A stretch of DNA of 64,000 nt from Emergomyces orientalis. Lineage: Eukaryota > Ascomycota > Eurotiomycetes > Onygenales > Ajellomycetaceae. This document shows, one piece after another, positions 24,877 through 34,904 of this stretch. Location: the NCBI GenBank assembly GCA_002110485.1, contig MOWL01000005.1, forward strand, positions 248,001-312,000, read 5' to 3'. Within the stretch, counting starts at the first letter, position 1. Each line of letters begins with the position of its first letter. The notes under the pieces were generated by a model, which was not told the origin of the DNA, did no database searches, and saw only the letters and a program-made list of their open reading frames with translations. Made by a program: the position numbers and the translations under genes.

Positions 24877-27314
24877 ATGCAGACCATGCCACCGCGAGCG
24901 TCTCTGACCAGTTCCTTTTCCGTCACGGACACCAACAATGAAGTTGTTTGCCCCCTGACCAACAATGACGGCTCCAATTGTCGCAAACGATGTCTGGGCG
25001 TGAGTTCACTTTCTGCTACTCTCTCTGTTCCCAACCCCCCCGACCCCGCGATGCCCACACACCATGCGCACACACCGCCTCTAAAAATTCAAGATAAATC
25101 CTTATCTCCTATCTTGAAAGAAGAAAGGGAAAGAAGAACACATCAAAAAAGTCTATTTCGATCACAGCTCTTTATGAGAATTACTTTATTTGGACTAACT
25201 ATGCTTTTTTTTTTTCTTTGTCATTTTGGATGCTTAGGAGAAACGATACCGCTCCATGCAGGAGCACATCCGTCGTGCCCATCCCAGCCACTACATCCCC
25301 AAGCTTCCAGCGACCGAAGAGAGCTTCCAGCTGATGGTCAATACCCCTCCAGAGCAGAGGTCGCATGGCCCTCCTCCGAATACCTCCCATCCGCGGCGGG
25401 GTCCTGGTCCGTAATTAATCCCCCCTTGTTACATTGAAGCTTGCCGGTTTGCTTTTTATTTTATATTTTATATTTTTTTCCACACACAAAGTGCTGACAA
25501 TTTTCTCTGTTTGTTTTCACTTTTTCCTTTTACCAGGTGATCCTAGTGATAGAGATATTTTTGGTGGGCCTGATCGAAGCTCTCCCATGACCCCTCGCAC
25601 CCTTGACGAAGCTCACCCTGCAGCTGCCACGGCAGCTGTCGCATTGGCCCAGCTTCACCATCATCGATTGACCTCAGATTGGGATTCTGAACCGGTTCGT
25701 TTTTACCTGGCTCCTAAAATTTTAACCACATGTCCCATCCCCATCCCCCTTTTCCTTTTTCTTTTTCTTGGTTTTTTTTTCTTTCCGTAGAAAACATTAT
25801 GCGCAACATCAATACTGAAAGTTAAAAAATAATTAATACAAAATCAGGATATCCATTCAGACGTCGAAATGAGACGAGAACGAATGCGCTCCTCAATCGA
25901 ACTCCCCCCGCTCCGCGATCACTTTAAACAGGAATCAATACCGTCATTCCAGTCTTCCCGTCCCAGAGAACTACTACCATCGATCCTATCACATTCCCCA
26001 CCAGGACGCTCATCAACTCTTCCACCAATCCAGCGGCGGGAGAGGTTACAGCGCCCACGCAAAGGATCGTTGACGCAATCTGCGCGCAGGGGGAAACATG
26101 AACGAAATAGATCGAAAGAGTTTGGTCGTAGGCCCAGTTTGAATGACCGCAAGGCGTTGTCGGCAGAGCCGCAAACGGCTGCGTGGGCACAGGGCAAACG
26201 GTGGGAGGACCTCATTGAAGCTGCGACTTCTGCGACAGAGGTTGATGATCGCGATTTGACTCCGGTAAGGGCGAATTGAGAGCTTATTTTCCTCTCCCTC
26301 CCACTCTCTCTGTGTTTTATGCGAAAAATGCCAAATACTTACCACTCCCCCTTTTAACAGATTCCCAAATCACCACCATACCACTCTTTCAATAGCGTAA
26401 CTTCAGCCCCCTCAGCGACGAAACACCGCTCATCCCTCCCACCAGCATTCCAATCAACACCAGGCCTACCCACTCCCCAACCACACTATCGCCAATTCCC
26501 ACCACCTCTTTCATATACCGCCTCCCCGCTCCAAAAGGCCCTCACGCCACCCCCATATGAACCCCATGGCAGCACAGACAACGACCTAGAACCCTTCCCC
26601 TCCATCGAATCGTCCCTAGACTCCAACTCCTCCATCTCCGGCAAAAACTTCCACATGTCCTCCACCGGCCTCCCCACCTCCGCAAACTCAGACTCTAGCC
26701 CTGTCCAACCCCCACGGCCCTTAACAAGCTCCTACCCACCCTCTTCCCACCCGCAACAGTTGCAGAACCACAACCAACACTACCACCAACTTCATCACCA
26801 CCACCAGCAACAACACCACCAACTCCTCAATCATCCACACAACCACCGCATCCACCACCGCCTCTCAAACCCAACCCCCATGTCCACCACTAGTACCAGT
26901 TCCATCACCAGCGCCGGCGCCGGTAAAGACATCCATATATACTGCGCATGCTGTTCCCGCCCCTGGCCCGTCCGCGACTGCTTCGCCTGCACGAACTGCA
27001 TCTGCGGCGTGTGTCGCGAGTGCGTCAGTGTCGTCATGGCGGGCCTGCAGACAACTAGCGGCGGGCAACCGGCGTCGATTTTGAATCCGACTAGTGGTGG
27101 TGGGAGTCCCGGGAATGGGGTTGGTAGTAATAATAATAACTGTGGGGGTGGGGGTGATTCTGGTAACGGTAACGGTAACGGCAATAACGGGAATGGGAAT
27201 ATGAATGCAAATAGTGTTGGTGGGCGCGCGGCTGGTTTCTTAAATCGGAGGGGGTGTCCACATTGTGGGACGGTGAATGGGCAGTGGAAGGCTATTCAGT
27301 TGGATTTTCGGTGA
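24877..27314 (+). CDS. C2H2 plus split RING-like zinc-finger regulator
   Basis: Five exons are inferred: 24877-24999, 25238 to 25400 or 25406, 25537-25694, 25848-26264 and 26361-27314, giving about 604-606 residues in one frame. The second donor is uncertain by six bases. An N-terminal C2H2-like finger spans exons 1 and 2 (C25, C35 or C39, H51, H56; motif RYRSMQEHIRRAHPSHYIPK). The middle is Pro/Ser-rich. A His/Gln-rich run lies at about residues 427-455. The C-terminus has closely spaced cysteine pairs (CACC, CFACTNCICGVCREC, about 484-510) and a last pair CPHCG near 588, a RING-like pattern separated by an Asn/Gly-rich insert of about 60 residues. It resembles a family of Eurotiomycete proteins annotated as RING-like zinc finger proteins. 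Function is unknown; a regulatory or ubiquitin-related role is inferred. A 4 kb spacer precedes it. Confidence 0.72.
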
Positions 27315-27592
27315 TATTGAATGGGATGAGAAAAATAGGATATGAGATTTTTTTGGTATTGGGCTGTTTTATTGATGATTTTTTATACCTCTCTCCTCCC
27401 TACCCCGCTCACCCGTCTTGAATCTTTTTTCTTGTTCCTTTCCTTTTCCTTTCCTTTTTTAGTTGATGATGATGGCGATGATAACAATGATGACGATTTG
27501 AAGATGAAATATGAAGGATGAAGAAGGTGATTTGAAGATGAAATGTTTATGGAACGCCCCTATCTATCTATCCATCCGTTGCTCGATATGCC

Positions 27593-27635
<43 letters not shown>

Positions 27636-29194
27636 TGTTTTTTGGTATTTCCCTTTCCGCCCAGCACCTGCTTCCTGCGTCGCATCCATATGTTTTTAAC
27701 TAGCTAGTTTAACCCCCTGCCCTGTTACGGTTCTCTTTTTTCTTTTTTCTTTTTTCTTTCTTTTTTTTTTTTTTTTTTTTTTGTTTTGATTGGGTTTCGA
27801 TTCCGTTGTTTATAAGAAGTTTATATCTTAATCCACCACCTTTTTCTTCTCTCCCTCCCCCTTCCCCGCCCCCGAATTTCGGAACCAGCTATGGTTTTCT
27901 CTGGCTTTGGGCTTGCTTTCGTATATATATATTCACATTTGTGTTTCAAGGAAACCCTCTCCCGGAAGGCTTTATGTTTCCCCCACTCATCCACTCACTT
28001 CCGGTTAATATTTGTATTTTTGTATTTTTTCTTTCTCTACTTTTGTTTCTCGCGCCCTTGGATCGCCTTGATGACGATGATGACGGGATGAGATGGGATG
28101 GAGCATGTTTGCATTTTTATGGTTATGTTTTATGTTTGTTTTTATTTTTATGTACTGAAGTAGTTACACTTTTTTTTCACCATACATTCATACGACTTCT
28201 TGGTCATTGATCATTGGCTCTTGCTATTTTTTCCCCCTTCTTTCTTCCTTTAATTTTTATTATTATTATTTTTCCCGTTATCTTCATTTAATCTCAGCTC
28301 ATGTGGGCTGAGAGAGATTGATTTGTGGTCTTGTTCAAGCGTAACATTTCAAAACTGCCTTGGGATACATCTGGTGGACTGCAGAGAGAAAGAGGATGTG
28401 AAAGGAGGAGGGGGATGAGTATGAAAAGGACATCATTGAAGTCCAAGGAAAGCTGCAATCTTCATAAGAATGAAGAGCTGAAAATGGCACAGAAAAAAAT
28501 AAAAAAATAAAAAAGGGAAACGAAAAAAGGGGGAGCGCAAAGTCAATGATCTATTTTGATAAATGTTCCGAGAAAGGGAGAGGTGGTGTTTTTATTTTAT
28601 TTTATCTTCACATATGGCAGCATTCATCCTTCAGCCAGCCCTCCGCCCCCCCCTTCTTTTTCTCTCTCTCTCATATGTGGGTTTAGCTATTCTCTTTTAC
28701 ATATATACAATACATTGGCGCTGTCTGCATCATATTGTCGGCGTCTTTTACCAGTTATCATTATAATCTAGCATTGAGGTATGATTTTCAAGGATTGCCT
28801 TTTTGAACTGCAATGCCATTTATTTTCTTTTTGGTTGTACCATTAACTACCCATCGTCATCACATACCTACCCATAACTAACTACCTCAGTACATACAAA
28901 TAAAAGGAGAAAAACAAAGAGAAAAGGCAGCTACCAACCCTCAACATAGGAGATCCATATGCTTTTCCAAACCAACTTTCGTTGGCCAAGTGAAGATAGC
29001 TTTGAAGATAAGGAAAACTGACTCCAACCATTTTCACTGGAAAAAGAGGAGTAGGCACAAACAACTTACCCCCCGCTCGTAATTCCTCAATAATTTATAA
29101 GAAATTTTTCCCCGGAGTGGCTAATATTACTACCCTTCCATAGCGGCAATCTCCATTGCCCTCCTCATCACCGGACAGCCATCCATCCAACACC
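27315..29194. other. Convergent spacer with microsatellites
   Basis: The 3' flanks of two convergent genes meet here. The stretch is T-rich with AT/TG repeats at 27593-27638 and a T22 run at 27761-27782. Small frames (for example 27806-28210) are low-complexity and hydrophobic only because of T-rich codons; none is supported. Confidence 0.6.
27593..27638. repeat. AT then TG dinucleotide microsatellite
   Basis: An AT run passes directly into a TG run of about 34 bases interrupted once. Confidence 0.93.
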
Positions 29195-29696
29195 TCAGCT
29201 CAACAGCCCATAGCCCCTCGAACCCCCCCCCTCACCTCCGGAACCCCCTACCACAGGCTCCAGTTCTATGATATTAAACTCCGGCACCCGCACTGCCTTG
29301 CGTTCGGGATCGGATTTAAACACGGTGACAGATACGCTTTCATACATAGCCGTTCTTCTTGCAATCGCTTTTTCTGTTCCAGTCGGGGCTTCAGCAGCTG
29401 CAGCAGCAGTAGTAGAGATAATAGGGCTAGGAGGAACCTCCACATCCCATGCCCGAACGACGTCATGGCCAAAAGCGCTTAGCTTCTCCGCGCGCATCAT
29501 GAACATATTCTCGAGCTGCTGCTGTGGTATTGGGGGGCCATTATTCATGATGAATTTCGCGTGTGGCGCAAGAAAAGATGTGGTGTTTGCTTTGGTTGGA
29601 TGATCTAGGCTGTCGAGGGCGGGGAGGAATACGCGTAGGAAGCGGAGACCTGTGGGTTTAAAATTCAATCCGGTAAATATTTTAGAATTCGGGTGG

Positions 29697-29737
<41 letters not shown>

Positions 29738-29976
29738 CTTGGATTTCAAGGAAGTGAAATGTGAAGGAGAGGAAGTTGGCAAGCAGGTAGGCGGTTCATC
29801 TTCATCCCGTCCCCTTCTACCACCCTTGGACTCTTTAATACAACTGTTTCCCTTTTATAACATACGTTGGGTTTGACACATGAAGGGAACTTGAACTAGA
29901 ACGTCCACAGACCTGGTGATGCGTTAACTGGAAGTGTGGAGAGAGGGCCGACGTGCTGGGTTGTTGGACTCGACAT
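29195..29976 (-). CDS. Small NTF2-like (SnoaL-like) protein, 2 exons
   Basis: Exons 29976-29913 and 29649-29195 join in frame across a 263-bp intron to give 172 residues. The core LPALDSLDHPTKANTTSFLA followed by AKFIMNNGPP and MRAEKLSAFGHDV looks like the N-terminal half of a fungal NTF2/SnoaL-like domain, in which the cone-shaped fold often binds a small ligand. No catalytic residue can be assigned. An Ala-rich stretch interrupts the C-terminal half. The long intron contains a 33-base A run (T run on the plus strand), and its donor (GTCTGT) is not a consensus one, so exon 1 is the weaker part. The gene converges on the zinc-finger regulator. Role unknown. Confidence 0.6.
29699..29731. repeat. 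T33 homopolymer inside an intron
   Basis: Thirty-three consecutive T bases on the plus strand (A on the gene strand), within the predicted intron of the NTF2-like gene. Confidence 0.95.
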
Positions 29977-30303
29977 TTTTGAGATGGTACCCTCAGGTAT
30001 CTCTGTGGTTCTATAGTCTGGTATCTGGTAGGAAAAAAGGATTTCTCGTAGTGAGAGAGGAGACCGTCCTGGAGAGAGATAAAGCAGCCTTGAACCTCAA
30101 AAGATATGAGGTTGGGCTGTGGGGGTAAATGACTACGATAGACGCCATTAGGCGCAGTGGTGGAGCGATTCAGGGGCAGCAGTTGGGCTTGGCGCTCGCT
30201 AAAATCAAACTATTAACAACGAAGGTTGTTAAGAAAAATCAATTAAAATACAGCTGTTGGGCTTGAAGATTTCCTCTGGTGCTATGTCTGACTAGCTTAT
30301 TAA
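29977..30303. promoter_or_regulatory. Divergent promoter region, NTF2-like / Tse2-like genes
   Basis: About 330 bp separate two divergent starts. No distinct factor sites were recognised. Confidence 0.5.
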
Positions 30304-31001
30304 ATGGCACTCACTAACAGATTTCTCCGATCCTTCAATAACTTTCCCAATGAGATATTCCGCCTTAACTTTGGCCGCGTGGTTCGACTCCGTGAACACC
30401 TGGACCCTTCAGCACAACCTCCTGGACCGTTTGATATCTTGACGGAGGCTGGAAAAGTGAAACCTAGGGCGCTGAACCCTGCTACATATATTTGTGCGTT
30501 AAACATTCTGACGTGATCATCAATTTCCAGGAACGAGGACCGTTTGTTAATTTCCCTTTAAAGTTCCCAATGGAGCGTCCATGCGCCCAAATTCTCAAAC
30601 CTTGCAGGGTCTTGCACGGAAGGTTAGTGGGGATGTTTACATATATTCGGTTCCTGCAGGTTCGTCTACGGATAGTTTATTGACTTTTACTTCTGGCGAT
30701 TGATGATGTTAATCGTGGCAAACGAGGGATAGGAACCCAGCTTCCTGAGCATGTCATCCTTGTCCATGAATTTCGTGACCATTTCTCGTTGCAAACCAGA
30801 ACGGAGACGACAGTTGAAGGTGAATTTTTTTCTTTGGCTGGCTTATTTCGGATAAGAAGCGTAACTTATATATACATGCTAATTGGCTGCATAATAGAAT
30901 TGAACACCCAAATCACAGATTTCTTGACGACAAAAGGCGAGCGCCTCACAAGAGAACAGTGGCTCCAGAAATACCCACAAGCAACGTATTTTTGGAAGTA
31001 A
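30304..31001 (+). CDS. Tse2-like ADP-ribosyltransferase-fold protein, multi-exon
   Basis: Several short open segments on the plus strand share the layout of fungal proteins carrying the Tse2 domain, a fold first known from a bacterial type VI secretion toxin. The N-terminal segment (30304 to about 30490) has FPNEIFRLNFG and GKVKPRALNPATY; a later segment (about 30700-30820) has VILVHEFRDHFSLQ; the last (30927-31001) has LTREQWLQKYPQATYFWK and the stop. These lie in different frames, separated by GT-AG-like introns, so at least three introns are expected. I did not establish whether all junctions keep frame, so it could be intact or damaged. No signal peptide is apparent, which suggests an intracellular protein. 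Family members in fungi have no settled function. The neighbouring minus-strand gene is divergent and about 330 bp away. The family call rests on remembered similarity only. Confidence 0.6.
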
Positions 31002-32084
31002 AGTTCTTGATTTTATCCACCTGGGCTTTGTGTCCAGTCTACTAGACATATTGCAGAGTTTGTTTATTGGTGCGATACTGGCAACGAAATTGGGTGAACC
31101 CGACCACGCCCTCTCATCAAACTGTTGTCGATTGCGTTTGCTGATAGTGGAACCGGCTGTCACGAAACACAGGGGGTATCAATCAGATCAGAGTCAGTTG
31201 AAGAGGCCCGCCTTCTAGGTGTATCGACTGGAATTCGTTAGCTCCGTAGCTGTTGCGTTTTCGTCTGTCAATGCGTTTAATTGCTACGAGAAGAGTACGT
31301 GAGGTTGAATGCCAATCACATGACAGAATTAGCCCTATGGAGCTAGACACCGAAATCCATGTAATATTATTCCATTCTCCGTTCTCCATATAACCTCAAT
31401 ATTTGCAAAATTATCATGCCCATTATTGCGATAGAGCAGAGTTGGGAAGACAGAGCCAAACCTTAGCATCACCAACCTTGATTAGGCCACACGGCTGACC
31501 CACAAAATTCCACCACTGATGGTTATAAATAGGTATGGTGCTAACTAACATCACAGGGATCTGTAGAATCCAGACAACCTAACATTGTTGTCCTGCCATT
31601 CAACAAGCAAATTGATCAATACCTTGCCCCACCTTATTGATTTACCGATCCCCAAAGGAGTTGATATGTTTTCCGTTTTCACTTTCAATGCCAATCCCCT
31701 ACCCGTGTTTGAAATCTGTGTCAAAAGCCTCCTACATGACACGTTTTATGGGAATGTCATGCGAACTAAGGACGATTTGACGAGACAATTTTGATCCTTC
31801 AACGGGATTTTAGTTATTTCACTTGAGTCTTTGTCACGATTAAATTCTATTTATTATTCGGAGTGCTCTGACGCGAACACGGCGGAGCGACTTAATGTTT
31901 GAAACGTTACAGATTGACATATTTTAATTTTTATCACTATTGCCATTGTTGTCGGTGTTGTCGTTGTTATTAATGAAACTCTTCTGGCGGAGTATCCACG
32001 TCCGCATTACCCGTCATCACTATCGTCATCCTGTTGATTTCTCCAGTTCCTCCAGCCTTATATGTAGGTCAGCCCGGTGGTAAA
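31002..32084. other. Intergenic spacer with no supported gene
   Basis: Short frames such as 31585-31794 lack recognisable similarity. The last few hundred bases should be the promoter of the metallo-beta-lactamase-fold gene. Confidence 0.55.
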
Positions 32085-33362
32085 ATGTCATTGACAGTGA
32101 AGCATCTTAACGCAGATACTACATTCCTCCTTACCTTGAGGCCTGATGAGGGCGACTCGATCTGTCGGGACAGCAAATCATCGCCCTCTTTCACAATCGT
32201 CGTCGACCCATGGCTAAGCGGCCGCACAATCATCGGTCATCGCTGGTTTGCGTCCGCCGAACACAGCGTTCCGCCATGCATAAATAATCTTTCCCAACTG
32301 GACCAAGAGCCTGATCTAGTCATTATATCACAAGCAAAACCAGATCATTGCCACGAACCTACATTACGTCAATTACCTAGGAATTCCCGCAAGACGACTA
32401 TCGTAGCTGAACCCAAGGCGGCAAAGGCCATTCGGAAATTTAAGCATTTTCATCATGCCAAAATCGTATCTGTTCCCGAGTATGATTCCAAGAGACCAGA
32501 ATCAGTGCTTCGTTTCCGGATCGAACCGTTGACGGAAAAGGGAGAGGCCGGCGAAGTCACAGTTGCACTGCTGCCAGCACGAGATATTGCAGGCGTTCAT
32601 AATGCTATTGGGATAACCTACCAAGCACCCGCAGCGGGGCCGTGCCCTGGCTCTCATCCAACCGCTAACCTCTCACTGCTAGATCAGCCTAAACAGAAGG
32701 AATTTCCCCCGGCTGTGGGTTTCTCAGAGAAGCCTAAAGAGTGCGGTCAGCATGTTGCGTCGGCGTCGGTGTCGCCACTGCCAATCCCTATTCCTGATCC
32801 CAAAGTATCTCCTAATTTTGGATCAAGTATAATCACAAAACTTGCCATACCCCGGCGTCTGCGCCCTTGGAATTCATCGTCAGGAGCTGTACCCCAAAAC
32901 TCGATCACACCCGAGCCCACAGCCCTCCCTGAATCGCAGCACCTAACCTCTCGCACGCGTGCGGCCCCAATATCCATACTCTATAGCCCTCACGGCGTCT
33001 CCTCCAGTTCTTCACTGGATAGATACGCCTCAAAACATCTACATATATACACCAGCAGCCCCGATTCGCAGGCGCTCACACTACTAGTCCACTCTTTCGA
33101 CCGCGTGCAGAGTCCCTGGTATCTAGGCGGAAATATTATTGCAGGAGCAAATGGCGGTGGTGTGGCATTGGCCAAAAAGCTGAGGGCGAAATGGTGGATT
33201 GGTGCACATGACGAGGAAAAAGTTACTGGTGGGGTTATTGTGAATTTTCTCAAGACTAAGAGAGAAATGGCGGCGACCATTTCGAAAATGGTGAGGGTGG
33301 GTGGGGTCGAATGTGAAGTTAGAGATTTGGAGGTTGGAGCGGAAGTTGTTTTGAGGGGGTAG
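32085..33362 (+). CDS. Metallo-beta-lactamase-fold protein with altered metal motif
   Basis: The frame starts at MSLTVKHLNADTTFLL (32085, 425 residues); an in-frame ATG 51 bases upstream is possible, but the conserved fungal N-terminus begins here. The layout fits a UlaG-like branch of the metallo-beta-lactamase superfamily: a strand ending FTIVVDPWLSG, then VIISQAKPDHCHEPTLRQLP in the place of the usual HxHxDH loop, then TIVAEPKAAKAIRKF, a GVHNAIGITY strand, and a late ILYSPHG strand. The metal loop keeps Asp-His but has Gln and Lys where the first two His are expected, so zinc binding may be changed. A Pro/Ser-rich insert (about residues 190-290) separates the halves. Substrate is unknown. 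There are no introns, unlike its neighbours. Confidence 0.78.
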   Translation: MSLTVKHLNADTTFLLTLRPDEGDSICRDSKSSPSFTIVVDPWLSGRTIIGHRWFASAEHSVPPCINNLSQLDQEPDLVIISQAKPDHCHEPTLRQLPRNSRKTTIVAEPKAAKAIRKFKHFHHAKIVSVPEYDSKRPESVLRFRIEPLTEKGEAGEVTVALLPARDIAGVHNAIGITYQAPAAGPCPGSHPTANLSLLDQPKQKEFPPAVGFSEKPKECGQHVASASVSPLPIPIPDPKVSPNFGSSIITKLAIPRRLRPWNSSSGAVPQNSITPEPTALPESQHLTSRTRAAPISILYSPHGVSSSSSLDRYASKHLHIYTSSPDSQALTLLVHSFDRVQSPWYLGGNIIAGANGGGVALAKKLRAKWWIGAHDEEKVTGGVIVNFLKTKREMAATISKMVRVGGVECEVRDLEVGAEVVLRG

Positions 33363-34904
33363 GCTTGCAAGGCTATATTTATTCTTTGCTACTCGCGGTT
33401 CTCCTGCTGTATGGGGTCAAGTTTTCTGACCGGATTGGGCGTGGAATTATGGTCAGAACTGATGGAGTTTATCGGCCATGGAAACCATTTGGGTTTGATT
33501 GCGTTTATCAACGCGCAAAGATTTATCTTACATAAAGCATTCAATTAAATCTGACCACTGGTGTTCTATCTAGGCAGATTAAGACGCAGGATATGACGAC
33601 AATTTGCATCCGGTCTAGCCATAAATGCGGATGGGACCGACTTGAATTGTCTTATATTGATGGCTTTCAAACAAGCGAAAACTTGGTAACGATTTATACT
33701 TTTAGAGTTTAACATGCTGAGAACGAGCCACGATGAGCAGCAAGATAAAAGGAGAACAAATAGGATAGGGGGAGCTCATCATTTTCAACACCACATCGAA
33801 AGACAGACATCCCTAAGAATCGAAGATGGTTGTGGACATGTTTGGAATTGATGGTTCCCTTCACAGCCTCACCTGCATAATAACGGGGGCTCTGTCTTAT
33901 CTAGACATCCATGGATAACTTAAATACCCACTGCCCTTGGTGGGCGGTTTATCGCCTGTTCTTCTCGGATGTTTTTTGGGATCACCATTGCCTATCCTGC
34001 ACACTTTTTTTGGGAAATTATCATATATCTTATTTTTTGTGTACGATTTGTATGACAGGATAACCCTTCATTCTGACAACATGGGTACACCCAGCTCGCA
34101 ATCAGACATTCGCACCAGACCATACCCATCTCATGCCACCAGAAAATCAGAACTCCCTACCATGAACGCTACCCCGACAAATATTGGCGATAATCGCCGG
34201 TTTTCCCATTGATGTTAAATGACATACGGATAATATCGGGTTTTGGGAGTGTAGTCAAAGGACCTTCATAGCGAATGTGGCCTGATGGGAGGAGGCTCGA
34301 GAATGCCACGCCCGTCCTCCAAAAAAAATAGTTGGCCGTGATCCTCTCTAAGACTTTATGAAGCTCGAGAAAACCCAGCCAATGGATAAGGTGATCAAGA
34401 AAGGCCATTGGACTTTCACGGTATGGAGTGACTAAACTAACTTATCAAACTTCTCTGAGGGTCATCATTGATCTCCTCTTGGCTTGCTGGCAACATCGCA
34501 CTGCCAAAGGCCTACAATAACCAGTGGTAGGCAATACTGTGTGTTCATGCTGTATTATTAACTTCCCACCCATATTCAAGGAAACAATTAAAGTATATTA
34601 GCACCATCTTGTTCACCATGTCCTGTATTTGGAACTCAGCCTTCGAAGTGGTATTGGACATCCATGCAGCAAATGTGCTGCATGAGCATCTTACTGGTGC
34701 GCGCAATACTGCTGGCGCCGCAACCTTCGCCTCACTATCAGCCTTGCGGGGGCAGGATTTCCTCTTTCAATTCTTCTTTTAATTCCTCTTTCATTTCCCT
34801 TTATTTATCGATCGAGATATCATCGAAAGGAGCCTCTGAAGCGGGCTGCATTAATTCCCAACTGATGATTTCCCTAAAGCCCGGGCTACCTCTATTCAAA
34901 TAAA
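33363..34904. other. Intergenic spacer upstream of ankyrin gene
   Basis: No supported gene. A repeated pyrimidine element (TCAATTCTTCTTTTAATTCC and variants) lies at about 34767-34800, some 100 bases before the ankyrin gene start, and may be promoter or leader sequence. Confidence 0.55.

Noticed and set aside
25821..25847. A 27-base GT-AG pair that would add a short exon (KTLCATSILK) to the zinc-finger regulator
   Set aside because: Too short for a fungal intron; one longer intron from 25695 to 25847 keeps frame and is simpler.
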